Assembly (NCBI RefSeq): GCF_001043895.1
Contig: NZ_JTHF01000152.1
Coordinates: forward strand, 1 to 50,419
DNA length: 50,419 nucleotides
From: Methylobacterium indicum
GTDB lineage: Bacteria > Pseudomonadota > Alphaproteobacteria > Rhizobiales > Beijerinckiaceae
Direction of reading: 5' to 3'
Part shown: one piece after another, positions 25,026-33,949 of the stretch
How the letters are laid out: every line of letters begins with the position of its first letter
Position numbering within the stretch: the first letter of the stretch is position 1
Program-made: the position numbers and the translations under genes
The notes under the pieces: generated by a model
The model's input: the letters and a program-made list of their open reading frames with translations, nothing else
What the model was told of the DNA's origin: nothing
Databases searched by the model: none

Positions 25026-26915
25026 ATGCCGGTCAGCGCCGCCGATCCGAACGCCGAGTTCGGGCCCGTCTTCGAGGTCGGGGCCGAGGCCATGCTGGTG
25101 ATCGATCCCGATGCCGACCGGATCGTGGCGGCCAACGCCGCCGCCGCGCGCCTCCTCGGCCGCGAGCAGGCCGCCCTGCGGGGAGAGCCGGTGAGTGCCC
25201 TGCATCCCGGCCAGCTCCCGGCCCTGATCGTGTTCACCCAGGGCGTGCAGGCCAAGGGCCGCTGGTGGACCCACGCGCTCACGCCCCGCCACGGCGAGGG
25301 CCGCGCTCTCACCATCGAGACCGTCGGCACGGCGATGCCGGATGGCCTCGTCCTCCTGACCCTGGTCGACCTCGACGAGCGCCGCCAGCGGCAGGTCGAC
25401 CGGGAAGCCGACCGGCACATGCGCGCCGGGCTCTCCGAGTGGCAGCGCATGGAGCGGATCTTTCGCGATATCGAGCGCGAGAACCAGCTGATCCTGCGCG
25501 CGGCGGGGGAGGGCATCTACGGGGTCAATGCCGAGGGCATCACGACCTTCGTCAACCCGGCCGCCGCCCGGATGCTGGGCTGGAACGCCGCCGACCTCGT
25601 CGGCACGGACATGCATGCCGCCGTGCACCATACGCATGCGGGGGGCGGCCACTACCCGCACCGGGACTGCCCGATCTACGCCGCCTTCCGGGACGGCATC
25701 GTGCACCAGGTCGACGACGAGGTGTTCTGGCGCCGGGACGGCACCGCCTTCCCGGTCGAGTACACCTCGACGCCGATCCGCGACCGCGGCGCCCTCGTCG
25801 GGGCGGTGATCGTGTTTCGGGACGTGAGCCAGCGCCGCGAGGCGGACGAGCGCCTGCGCCAGGCGCTCGCCGAGGTCGAGAGCCTGCGCGAGCGGCTGGA
25901 GCTCGAGAACGCCTACCTGCGGGAGGAGATCCGGGCCGGCAGCCACCACCAGGGCATCATCGGACGGAGCCCCGCCATCGAGGCGATCCGGCGCCAGATC
26001 GATCTCGTGGCCGGCACCGATGCCACGGTGCTGGTCACCGGTGAATCCGGCACCGGCAAGGAGCTGATCGCCCGGGCGATCCACGAGGCGAGCCGCCGCC
26101 GCGACCGGCCGCTGATCCGGGTGAACTGCGCGGCGGTCCCGCGCGAATTGTTCGAGAGCGAGTTCTTCGGCCACGCCCGCGGGGCCTTCACGGGGGCCTT
26201 GCGCGACCGGGTCGGCCGCTTCGAACTGGCGGATGGCGGCACCCTGTTCCTCGACGAGGTCGGGGAGATCCCCCTCGATCTCCAGGGCAAGCTGCTGCGG
26301 GTGCTCCAGGAGCGCTCCTTCGAGCGCGTCGGCGAGGAGCGCACCCGCGCCGTCGACGTGCGCCTCGTGGCGGCGACGAACCGCGACCTGAAGGAGGAGG
26401 TGCGGCGGGGGCGCTTTCGCGGCGACCTCTATTTTCGCCTCAACGTCTTTCCGATCGGCGCGACCCCCCTGCGCGAGCGGCCGGAGGACATCCCGCTCAT
26501 CGCCCAGCACATGCTGGCGGGCGCGGCGCGCCGCCTCGGCGTGCCCGAGCCGCGGCTGAGCGAGGGCGACGTCCGCCGCCTGACGCGCCACGACTGGCCG
26601 GGCAACGTGCGCGAACTGGAGAACGTGATCGAGCGCGGGGTGATCCTGGCCCAGCGCGGACGGCTGCGCCTCGATCTGCCCGAGGCCGCCCCCGTCCCGT
26701 CGGGCCCGGATTCCCGGTCCGATCGTCCGGCGCCGCCCTCGTCCGGTCCCCTGAGCGAGGCCGAGCGGCGGGCCCGCGACCGGGCCGAGATCGTCGAGGC
26801 CCTGGCGCTCTGCGGCGGCAAGGTGTTCGGCCCGGGAGGCGCCGCCGCCTTGCTCGGCCTGCGGCCGACGACGCTGGCCTCGCGCATCAAGGCGTTCGGC
26901 ATCGACAAGCCGTGA
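25026..26915 (+). CDS. cynF: PAS-domain sigma-54-dependent activator of the cyanate operon
   Basis: 629-residue enhancer-binding protein. Two PAS-like sensor domains (about 10-115 and 165-270; the second contains [17 protein letters not shown]) are followed by a coiled linker, the AAA+ domain with Walker A GESGTGKE (339-346), the sigma-54-contacting GAFTGA loop (386-391) and [15 protein letters not shown], then a C-terminal Fis-type helix-turn-helix. Lack of a phosphoacceptor receiver suggests direct signal sensing by PAS. The divergent position, the cynABDS -24/-12 promoter and the name CynF for sigma-54 regulators in Pseudomonas cyn clusters support the role. The start is ATG at 25026 or GTG at 25023; neither has a clear Shine-Dalgarno and the mRNA may be nearly leaderless. 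Confidence 0.85.
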   Translation: MPVSAADPNAEFGPVFEVGAEAMLVIDPDADRIVAANAAAARLLGREQAALRGEPVSALHPGQLPALIVFTQGVQAKGRWWTHALTPRHGEGRALTIETVGTAMPDGLVLLTLVDLDERRQRQVDREADRHMRAGLSEWQRMERIFRDIERENQLILRAAGEGIYGVNAEGITTFVNPAAARMLGWNAADLVGTDMHAAVHHTHAGGGHYPHRDCPIYAAFRDGIVHQVDDEVFWRRDGTAFPVEYTSTPIRDRGALVGAVIVFRDVSQRREADERLRQALAEVESLRERLELENAYLREEIRAGSHHQGIIGRSPAIEAIRRQIDLVAGTDATVLVTGESGTGKELIARAIHEASRRRDRPLIRVNCAAVPRELFESEFFGHARGAFTGALRDRVGRFELADGGTLFLDEVGEIPLDLQGKLLRVLQERSFERVGEERTRAVDVRLVAATNRDLKEEVRRGRFRGDLYFRLNVFPIGATPLRERPEDIPLIAQHMLAGAARRLGVPEPRLSEGDVRRLTRHDWPGNVRELENVIERGVILAQRGRLRLDLPEAAPVPSGPDSRSDRPAPPSSGPLSEAERRARDRAEIVEALALCGGKVFGPGGAAALLGLRPTTLASRIKAFGIDKP

Positions 26916-27049
26916 GGCGGAAGGATGCAGGGCTCCGGCGCCGAGGCCCGTCGTCTCGCGACGGCCGACCGTGTAGGAGGAGCTCGCCGCACCATCGCGG
27001 GTGGATCGTCCCGCGGGATGCCGCAGCGTTCTCGGGAGAAGGGATCGAC

Positions 27050-27526
27050 ATGGAACGACGTCAGTTCATCGCCGCGGGCGTGTTGGCAGGTCTTGCGGGC
27101 AGCGCGGCGACGAAGGCCGCGGCGGCCGACCACGGCCCGATGCACGACCATGGCTCCGGACAGGCCGCGGCCCCGGCCGGCGGGCACGACCATCCGGCGC
27201 AGTTCGCCGCCCTCGCCGCGTCGAGCGCCCATTGCGTCGCGACCGGCAACGACTGCCTGCGGCACTGCTTCGGCATGCTCGCCATGAACGACACCCGCAT
27301 GGTGGCCTGCATGAAGGCGACCTACGACCTCGTGCACGCGTGCACCGCCCTGCAGACGCTCGCCGCCGTCGACTCGCCCCACACGCCGGCGATGGCCCGG
27401 GCCGTGGCGCAGATCTGCACGGCCTGCGAGACGGAATGCGCCAAGTTCCCCGACATAGCCGAATGCCGCGCCTGCCGCGACGCGTGCCGCGCCTGCGCCG
27501 CGGAGTGCCGGAAGATCGCCGCCTGA
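27050..27526 (+). CDS. Csp1-like four-helix cysteine-rich copper storage protein (Tat-exported)
   Basis: 158-residue protein with a twin-arginine signal (MERRQFIAAGVLAGLAGSAA), a His-rich linker (MHDHG, GGHDHP) and a helical region bearing 13 cysteines, among them TGNDCLRHC, CTACETEC and CRACRDACRACAAEC. Thirteen cysteines, the C-x2-C/C-x3-C spacing and the DUF326-type helices match Csp1 copper-storage proteins, which bind many Cu(I) ions inside a four-helix bundle. Folded export fits Tat. GAAGGGA precedes the ATG. It stands alone between cynF and the convergent GMC gene; the 187 bp after it hold nothing I recognise. Confidence 0.82.
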   Translation: MERRQFIAAGVLAGLAGSAATKAAAADHGPMHDHGSGQAAAPAGGHDHPAQFAALAASSAHCVATGNDCLRHCFGMLAMNDTRMVACMKATYDLVHACTALQTLAAVDSPHTPAMARAVAQICTACETECAKFPDIAECRACRDACRACAAECRKIAA

Positions 27527-27713
27527 GGCGGCGGACCGCATCGACCGTTCCCGAGCCGGCATGACACGCGATCCGCGCGCTCGCGCCGAGCGATCCCCGA
27601 AAGCGTCTCTCATGGGATCGCCGGCGCGCCTCTTCCGCGCGGATCGCGTCCGTCGGCCGCGTGACATCCGTGCGCGGGCGGCCGAGGCGCGCGGCGGCCC
27701 ATCCCGGGATCGA

Positions 27714-29435
27714 TCAGCCGTCCGCCGATCCGAGATCGTCGTGCCGGATCGAGTCGGCGATACGCTCGGCCACCATCACGGTCGGGATGTTGGTGTTGGC
27801 CCGCGGGATCGTCGGCATCAGGGAGGCGTCGCAGACGCGCAAGCCCTCGACGCCGTGCACGCGGCCGGTGCCGTCGCAGACGCTCATCGGATCGTCCGCC
27901 GCCCCCATGCGGCAGGTGCCCGACGGATGCCAGGTCCCCCCGACCTCGGCGGCCACGAAGGCGCCGAGCGCCCGCTCGTCGCGGAGCAGGCGGTCGAGGG
28001 TGACTCCTTTCGTCACGAGGCCGTGGAGCAGCGCCGACCGGGCCGGGCCGGCGATATCGAGGAGGCCCGACAGGATCCCGCGCTGCGCCGCCGGCCAGGG
28101 TTCCGGCGCCGCCGCCCGGGCGACCCGGGGCGAGTAGCTCACCGGGAAGACCGGGCCGCGGACGGGCGCGAGCGACGGGTCGCGCAAGGCCCGGGCGCCG
28201 AGGCGGACCGCGTCCATCAGTCGGGCGTGGTCGCGGGGGTCGGACAGCATGCGGAAATCGACCTGCGGCTCGGCCCGCGGATCGGGTGCGGCGAGGGTGA
28301 CCTCGCCGCGCGAATACGACTTGTTGACCCAGAAGAAGATCCCGCCGATCCGCCGCCCCAGGCTGTGCCAGCCCGTCCGCGACAGGATCGCGCCGTGCAT
28401 GTCCCCGTCCGGCGTACCGGGCAGCCCGGAGGAGTAGCGGAGAATCGCCTGCTCGTGGTGCTCGCCCGGATCGCGGACCCGGCCGGCCCGGGTCAGGTAG
28501 GCCGAGACCGCGATCGAGGGATGCTCCATCAGGTTCCGCCCGACGCCCGGCCGGTCGGCGATCACGTCCAGGCCATGCCGGCGCAGAGCGGCCCCGGGGC
28601 CGACGCCGCTGCGCATGAGAAGGACGGGGCTGTGGATCGCCCCTGCTGCCACCACGACGTGGTCGGCGGGCAGCGTCTCCGAGGGGCCGCCGCCGAGCGG
28701 CGCCACCACGGCGCCCACAGCCCGCCGTCCCTCGAACAGGACGCGCTCGGCGATCAGGCCGGTGCGCACGATCAGGTTTCGCCGCGCCCGCACGGACGGC
28801 GTCAGGTAGGCGACCGAGACCGGCACCCGCTCGCCCTCATCCGAGATCGCGGTCGTGCCGACATAGACGCCGTCCCGCCAGGGCCCGTTCTGGTCGGCCC
28901 CGGCCGGATGGCCCTGGGCCGCGAGCGCCCGCATCGTGGCGGCGACGAAGGGGGAGAGCCGGTCGGGGGTGGCCCGGCGGATCGGCAGGGGGCCGTCCCG
29001 GCCGTGCAGCTCGCCGCCGCAATCCCGGTCGGATTCGAGCTTGCGGAAGTAGGGCAGGCAGGTCTCCCACGACCAGCCCTCGGCGCCGAGCGCGCCCCAC
29101 TCGTCGTAATCGCCGGGCGCGCCGCGATTGGCCATCATGGCGTTGATCGCCGAGCCGCCGCCGAGGCGGCGCGCCTGCTCGTAGCGCCGCGGCGCCGGCC
29201 TCTCCGGACGATTGCCGACGGGGGCGCCCATCCGGGCGGTCAGGGCCGGCCAGATGTTGCGCGGGTCGAGATAGGCCCGGCCGGGATAGCGGCTGCGGAT
29301 CTCGGGCGGCATCGTGGCCGCGGTGAGGTCGTCGCCCGCCTCAACCAGGGTGACGCGAAACGACGGCTCCTCCGAGAGCCGCGCGGCGAGCACGCAGCCG
29401 GCCGAGCCGCCGCCGAGGATCAGGATCGCGGTCAC
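27714..29435 (-). CDS. GMC family oxidoreductase (choline/alcohol dehydrogenase-like)
   Basis: 573-residue FAD enzyme. The dinucleotide loop is ILGGGSAGCVLAARL (residues 6-20), the second GMC signature region is LGGGSAINAMMANRG (91-105), and the catalytic C-terminal His503 (TWHPSGTCRMG) and Asn547 (NTNIPTVMVAE) are present. It oxidises an alcohol to an aldehyde, as BetA does for choline. It starts with GTG overlapping the stop of the permease gene by 4 bp (GTGA), so it is the last gene of the polyamine-type transporter operon and probably acts on the imported compound or its product. Confidence 0.87.
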   Translation of the reverse strand: MTAILILGGGSAGCVLAARLSEEPSFRVTLVEAGDDLTAATMPPEIRSRYPGRAYLDPRNIWPALTARMGAPVGNRPERPAPRRYEQARRLGGGSAINAMMANRGAPGDYDEWGALGAEGWSWETCLPYFRKLESDRDCGGELHGRDGPLPIRRATPDRLSPFVAATMRALAAQGHPAGADQNGPWRDGVYVGTTAISDEGERVPVSVAYLTPSVRARRNLIVRTGLIAERVLFEGRRAVGAVVAPLGGGPSETLPADHVVVAAGAIHSPVLLMRSGVGPGAALRRHGLDVIADRPGVGRNLMEHPSIAVSAYLTRAGRVRDPGEHHEQAILRYSSGLPGTPDGDMHGAILSRTGWHSLGRRIGGIFFWVNKSYSRGEVTLAAPDPRAEPQVDFRMLSDPRDHARLMDAVRLGARALRDPSLAPVRGPVFPVSYSPRVARAAAPEPWPAAQRGILSGLLDIAGPARSALLHGLVTKGVTLDRLLRDERALGAFVAAEVGGTWHPSGTCRMGAADDPMSVCDGTGRVHGVEGLRVCDASLMPTIPRANTNIPTVMVAERIADSIRHDDLGSADG

Positions 29436-30226
29436 GGGCCGGTGCGGGCTTTACGGGCGCCGAGGCTCGCCAGCACCACGACGATCAGGGAAGCCGCGGT
29501 GAGGAGCGAGGAGATCGCCGCGATGGTCGGGTCGATCTCGTCGCGGAGCGCCGTGAACATCCTCTTCGTGAGGGTCTGGTTCTGGCCGCCGGCGATGAAG
29601 ATCGCCACCACGGTCTCGTCGAGGGCCGAGATGAAGGCGAACAGCGCGCCCGAGACCACGCTCGGGCGGATCTGCGGCAGGGTGACGGCGAGGAAGGCGC
29701 GCAGGCGGTTCATGCCGAGGCTGCGCGCCACCATCTCCTGCGCCGGGTCGAAGCCGCGCAGTCCCGCCAGCACCGAGGTGACGACGTAGGGGGTCGCCAG
29801 CATCACGTTGGCGAGGACGAGGCCCGGCAGCGTGGCCAGCAGCCCGGTCTTGGCGAAGACGAAGAACACGCCGATGCCCGTGATGACGATCGGCACGATC
29901 AGCGGCAGGAGCAGGATCACCGTCAGGCTGCGGGCGAGCCGCGACCCGCTCAAGGTGAGGGCGTAGGCCGCCGCCGTCCCGATCAGCGTCGCGCCGATCG
30001 CGGTGGCGAACGCCACGCCGAGGCTGACCCGGGCCGCCTGCATCCAGGCCGGGCTGCCGAAGAACGCCTCGTACCAGCGCAGCGACCAGCCCGGGGGCGG
30101 GAAGGTGAGGAACCGCGCATTCGAGAACGACATCGGCACCACGATCAGGATCGGCAGCACCAGGAACAGCAGCACCAGGGCGACGATGAGGCCGAGCGCG
30201 AGGCGCGCGGGGAGGGCGGTCGGCAT
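29432..30226 (-). CDS. Polyamine-type ABC transporter permease (PotC-like)
   Basis: 264-residue permease with six hydrophobic segments; SFSNARFLTFPPPGWSLRWY after the first segment and ARSLGMNRLRAFLAVTLPQI in the ATPase-contact loop are typical of PotC. ATG at 30226 shares one base with the stop of the PotB-like gene (TGATG). With its partner it forms the channel of the spermidine/putrescine-family importer; the real substrate is unknown. Confidence 0.88.
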   Translation of the reverse strand: MPTALPARLALGLIVALVLLFLVLPILIVVPMSFSNARFLTFPPPGWSLRWYEAFFGSPAWMQAARVSLGVAFATAIGATLIGTAAAYALTLSGSRLARSLTVILLLPLIVPIVITGIGVFFVFAKTGLLATLPGLVLANVMLATPYVVTSVLAGLRGFDPAQEMVARSLGMNRLRAFLAVTLPQIRPSVVSGALFAFISALDETVVAIFIAGGQNQTLTKRMFTALRDEIDPTIAAISSLLTAASLIVVVLASLGARKARTGP

Positions 30227-31095
30227 CAGCGTGCTCCCATGATGCGCTCGAAGGGGACCACCCGGGAGGCGAGCCAGAACAGGACGGCCACGCACACGAG
30301 CAGCACGACCGCGATGGCGCTCGCCGCACCCCACTGGTTGTAGATCTCGACGTTGCGGCTCACCAGCATCGACACCATGAAGGTGCGCCCGCCGCCGAGC
30401 AGCTCCGGCGTGATGTAGAAGCCGAGCGCCAGCACGAAGACCAGGACCGTCCCGGCGACCACGCCCGGCATCGACAGCGGCAAGAACACCCGGAGGAAGA
30501 CGTGGAGCGGAGAACCGCCGAGGCTGGCCCCGGCGAGCATCAGGTCGCGGGGGATGCGCTGCATCGTGGCGTAGAGCGGCAGCACCATGAAGGGCAGGAG
30601 GATGTGCAGGGTGGCCAGCACCGTGCCGAACTCGTTGTTGATGAGCGCGATCGGCTGGTCGGTGAGGCCGAGCCCTTGGAGTAGGCCGTTCACGAGGCCG
30701 CGCCGCTGCAGCAGCACCATCCAGGCATAGGCGCGCACGAGCACGCTGGTCCAGAACGGCAGGATCACCAGGCCGAGCACCACGACGCTCCAGCGCCGCG
30801 GCAGGGTGGCGGCGGCATACGCCACCGGATAGCCGAGCAGCACCGCCAGCACGGTGACGGTGAGCGCGATGCGGAAGGTGAGCAGGAAGCTGCGCCAGTA
30901 GATGTCCTCGGTGAGGAAGCGCCGGTAATGCTCGAGGGTGAGCGCCCCGTCGGTGGTCACCGACTGCACGGCGAGCCAGGCGAGCGGCACCACGAGGAGC
31001 GCCGTGACGACCGCGAGGGCGGGGCCGAGCAGCGCGAGGAGGAGCATCCGCTCGCGCCGCTCGTGCCGCCGCAGGGCGGGGCTGGATGGAATCAT
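30226..31095 (-). CDS. Polyamine-type ABC transporter permease (PotB-like)
   Basis: 289-residue membrane protein with six main hydrophobic segments. LPFWTSVLVRAYAWMVLL is a PotB-family hallmark, and ASLGGSPLHVFLRVFLPLSMP is the ATPase-contact loop. The start at 31095 (MIPSSPALRRHERRERM) gives a short basic cytoplasmic N-terminus; the Shine-Dalgarno is weak. It is separated from the binding-protein gene by 374 bp holding a large inverted-repeat element. Confidence 0.87.
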   Translation of the reverse strand: MIPSSPALRRHERRERMLLLALLGPALAVVTALLVVPLAWLAVQSVTTDGALTLEHYRRFLTEDIYWRSFLLTFRIALTVTVLAVLLGYPVAYAAATLPRRWSVVVLGLVILPFWTSVLVRAYAWMVLLQRRGLVNGLLQGLGLTDQPIALINNEFGTVLATLHILLPFMVLPLYATMQRIPRDLMLAGASLGGSPLHVFLRVFLPLSMPGVVAGTVLVFVLALGFYITPELLGGGRTFMVSMLVSRNVEIYNQWGAASAIAVVLLVCVAVLFWLASRVVPFERIMGAR

Positions 31096-31469
31096 GGCGG
31101 GGTGTCCGGGGGGATGACGGGGACGGCGTGACGAATGCCGCCGCAAACCCCTCCCCGTTCTGCGCAGAGCTGCCGCGGGATGAAGGGAGGGGGCGGGTTA
31201 CTCTCCTCTCCCCGCGGGCGGGGAGAGGGCCGAGCCCTCGTTCAGAGGGCGCGGCAAGCCCGCAGGGCGAGGGTGAGGGGGTGTTTCCGGAGTAGCCTCA
31301 CTCGTTGATACCCCCTCACCCTCGCTGCGGCTTTCGCCTCCGCTCCTTTCGTCCCCGACAAGGGGGACGAAAGCCTCTCCCCGCCCGCGGGGAGAGGGGA
31401 AACCCGCGCCTGTCACGTCGCCCGGGTAGCCCTGCCGCAGAGGGGGGAGGGTTCGAGGCGGCGTCGCGC
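31096..31469. other. 374-bp intergenic region, no gene
   Basis: Lies within the polyamine-type transporter operon between the binding-protein and permease genes. Its main content is the inverted-repeat element at 31205-31397. I see no promoter or coding sequence in the flanks. Confidence 0.5.
31205..31397. repeat. 193-bp nested inverted-repeat element (MITE-like)
   Basis: The ends are two 11-bp stems (31205-31215 with 31218-31228; 31374-31384 with 31387-31397) that are reverse complements of each other. Nested within are a perfect 14-bp pair (31269-31282 with 31309-31322) and a hairpin GTCCCC/GGGGAC (31351-31368). No transposase is encoded. It could be a non-autonomous mobile element or act as a transcript-processing or attenuation structure. 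Confidence 0.6.
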
Positions 31470-32510
31470 TCACTTCCTCTGGACGAAGTCCGCCCAGCGC
31501 TTCAGCGCCGCGTCGCCGGCCTCCGAGGTCCACCATTCGGCCGAGAGCACCGCCTGCTTCCTGGCGTTGTCCGGCGAGCTCGGCAGCTTGGCGGCGAGGG
31601 CGGCCGGGATGATGCCGGTGTCGAAGGCGGCCGGGTTGCCGGGGCCGTACGGGATGTTGAGCGGCAGGTTGGCCTGGAGCTTCGGGTCGATGGCCTGGTT
31701 CACGAACTTCACGGCGGTGGCGAGGTTCGGGGCGTTCTTCAGGATGCAGAGCGAGGTGTTCTGCAAGATGCCCTGGTTGTAGGTGAAGTCGGCCTCCGCC
31801 CCCGCCTCCATCACCGCCGCGGCGCGGCCGTTCCAGATCATCTCCATGTCGACCTCGCCGCCCTGGATCAGCAGGGCCGACTGGCCGCCGGAGGTCCACC
31901 AGACCGAGATATGCGGCTTGATCTCCTCGAGCTTGCGGAAGGCGCGGTCGACGTCGAGGGGGTAGAGCTTGTCGGGCGCCACGCCGTCGGCCATCAGGGC
32001 GGCTTCCAGGGTGGCGAAGGGATGGTTGCGCAGGGCCCGGGCGCCCGGAAATTTCTTCACGTCCCAGAAATCGGCCCAGCTCTGCGGCGGATTCTTGCCG
32101 TACTTGGTCTTGTTGTAGGCCAGAACGCTCGAATAGAACTCGTAGGGAACCGAGTAGTCGGTCTTGTAGATGGCCGGGATCGCGGCAGCGTTGGGGATCT
32201 TGGAGAAGTCGAGCTTCTCGATCAGCCCGGCCTTGCCGCCGCGCACGCAATCCTGGGTGGGGGTGTCGACGACGTCCCAGGTCGGCTTGCCGGTCGCGCC
32301 CTGGGTGCGGATCGCCGGCCAGGCATCGGGGGCGCTGTCCTGGTTGATGGTGATGCCGAGCGCCTTGGCGGCGGGATCGAGGATCGCCACCGTCTGGGCC
32401 TGCTGGTAGGCGCCGCCCTGCGACACGAAGGTGACCTGCTCGGCGGCGAGAGCCGGACTGGCCGCGCCGAGGAGGCAGGCCAGGACGGTGTTTCCGATGC
32501 GCGACGCCAT
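31470..32510 (-). CDS. Polyamine-type ABC substrate-binding protein (PotD-like)
   Basis: 346-residue periplasmic binding protein with a Sec signal (MASRIGNTVLACLLGAASPALAA). The mature protein begins EQVTFVSQGGAYQQA and contains SVPYEFYSSVLAYNKTKYG and GEVDMEMIWNGRAAA, in the style of PotD/YdcS-type proteins. A strong GAGGAGAAG Shine-Dalgarno lies 8 nt before the ATG. It is the binding component of the importer whose other genes lie on both sides; ligand probably a cationic amine, unproven. Confidence 0.88.
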   Translation of the reverse strand: MASRIGNTVLACLLGAASPALAAEQVTFVSQGGAYQQAQTVAILDPAAKALGITINQDSAPDAWPAIRTQGATGKPTWDVVDTPTQDCVRGGKAGLIEKLDFSKIPNAAAIPAIYKTDYSVPYEFYSSVLAYNKTKYGKNPPQSWADFWDVKKFPGARALRNHPFATLEAALMADGVAPDKLYPLDVDRAFRKLEEIKPHISVWWTSGGQSALLIQGGEVDMEMIWNGRAAAVMEAGAEADFTYNQGILQNTSLCILKNAPNLATAVKFVNQAIDPKLQANLPLNIPYGPGNPAAFDTGIIPAALAAKLPSSPDNARKQAVLSAEWWTSEAGDAALKRWADFVQRK

Positions 32511-32549
32511 CTCGACTTCTCCTCTGCTTGTGAAGGCTGCAACCCTGAA

Positions 32550-32648
32550 GCGTTTTCCGACGAAGCGGATGCCGGTTCGTCACAGAAAATGCGACTTAAC
32601 AAAGGCTTAGAGCCCTCCGCGATCGCAGCGCGACCGTGACGGGCTCTA
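32550..32648. repeat. Dispersed palindromic repeat, copy 1
   Basis: Contains GCGTTTTC (32550) paired with GAAAATGC (32585-32592) and a second pair TAGAGCCC (32608-32615) with GGGCTCTA (32641-32648). The core GACGAAGCGG-NNN-CCGGTTCGTC is shared with copies at 47644 and 47801. The right end supplies the stop codon of the flavoenzyme gene ending at 32646. Such intergenic repeats are common in Methylobacterium and relatives. Confidence 0.65.
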
Positions 32649-33947
32649 GCGGCCGATCGCGTCCAGGAACTGGTACCAGCCGGCGACGAGACGGATCGCC
32701 GGCTCGCGCAGGCCGTAGAACGGGACGGGCTGGAAGCCGTCGCCGCCGAGCAACGCCACGTCGGGGCTCTCGCCGAGGGCGAACGCGGCGGCGAGAGCCC
32801 CGAGATGGCTCGACATCGCGACCCCGGCGCCGTTGTAGCCCATGGCGAAACTGACCCGGTCGTCGAGCCGGCCGACATGCGGGAGCGCATCGAGCGTCAT
32901 CCCGACGAGGCCCGACCAGCGATAGGCGACCGGCGTATCGGCGAGCGCCGGGAAGGTGCGCACCATTGCCCGGTGCAGAGCCGCGAAGGCGGCCTCGGAA
33001 TCGGAGCGCCCGAAGGCGCCGCGCCCGCCGAACACCATCCGGTCGTCGACCATGCGAAACCAGCGCATCATCCGCCGCGTCTCGACGTAGATCCGCCGGC
33101 TCGGCAGGATCGCGGCGCGCAGGTTGTCGGACAACGGCTCGGTGGCCAGGATCGCGCTGCGAAAGGGAATCAGGCGGGTGCGCAAGGGCGCGGCCGCCGC
33201 GGTGAGGTCGGTATAGCCGTTCGTCGCCACGATCACCTGGCGCGCCCGCACCGAGCCGCCCGGCGTCTCGACCCGGATGCCGCCGGCCTCGCGATGGAGG
33301 CGCAGGGCCGGGCTCTCCTCGTGGATCGCGATGCCCTTCCCCGCGGCTGCCCGGGCGAGGCCGCGGGCATAGTTGAGCGGGTGCAGCCCCCCGGCCTTCT
33401 GCGAGAGCACGCCGCCGACGAAATCCTGCGAGCCGGTCTCGGCCGCCACCGCCTCGCGGGACAGGACCGAGACGGAGCCGTCGCCCATCTCCCGGCGCAT
33501 CCACTCGCTGTCGGCGATCGTCGCCGCCAGGGTCGCGGGGGTATGGGCGCATTTGAGCTGGCCGACCCGGGCGTAGTTGGCCTCCACGATGCCGTGCTCG
33601 GCGATCAGCCGCTCCAGGGTCTCGACCGAGGCGTACGCGATGGCGTGCATGCGCTTGGCGACCGCGATCCCGTGCCGGCTGGCGATGGTCTGGAACGAGG
33701 GGCGGAACTTCGCCGAGACGACGCCGCCGTTGCGCCCGCTCGCGCCCCAGCCGATCGTGCTGGCCTCCAGCACCACCGGGCGCTCGCCGCGCGCGGCGAA
33801 AGCCAGGGCCGCCGAGAGCCCGGTATAGCCGCCGCCGACGATCGCGACGTCGGCCTGGACGTCGCGGTCGAGCGGCCCGAAGCGTCCGGCCGGCACCGCG
33901 CCGGCGGCCCAGAGCGAGGCGACCGGAGGCTTCGGGAAGGCGTTCAT
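32646..33947 (-). CDS. DAO-family FAD-dependent amine oxidoreductase (PuuB/OrdL-like)
   Basis: 433-residue flavoprotein. The dinucleotide-binding loop is VAIVGGGYTGLSAALAF (about residues 33-49), followed by ASGRNGGVVSAKF, the region that often covalently anchors or stacks FAD in the PuuB/OrdL/glycine-oxidase group. The C-terminal GYNGAGVAMSSHLG is typical. It would oxidise an amine or amino acid. Start at 33947 follows the HAD gene stop by 2 bp. The stop codon lies within the adjoining repeat element. Confidence 0.85.
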   Translation of the reverse strand: MNAFPKPPVASLWAAGAVPAGRFGPLDRDVQADVAIVGGGYTGLSAALAFAARGERPVVLEASTIGWGASGRNGGVVSAKFRPSFQTIASRHGIAVAKRMHAIAYASVETLERLIAEHGIVEANYARVGQLKCAHTPATLAATIADSEWMRREMGDGSVSVLSREAVAAETGSQDFVGGVLSQKAGGLHPLNYARGLARAAAGKGIAIHEESPALRLHREAGGIRVETPGGSVRARQVIVATNGYTDLTAAAAPLRTRLIPFRSAILATEPLSDNLRAAILPSRRIYVETRRMMRWFRMVDDRMVFGGRGAFGRSDSEAAFAALHRAMVRTFPALADTPVAYRWSGLVGMTLDALPHVGRLDDRVSFAMGYNGAGVAMSSHLGALAAAFALGESPDVALLGGDGFQPVPFYGLREPAIRLVAGWYQFLDAIGR

Positions 33948-33949
33948 CG

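Noticed and set aside
31096..31469. An insertion sequence
   Set aside because: The inverted repeats are too short and no transposase frame exists; at most this is a non-autonomous element.
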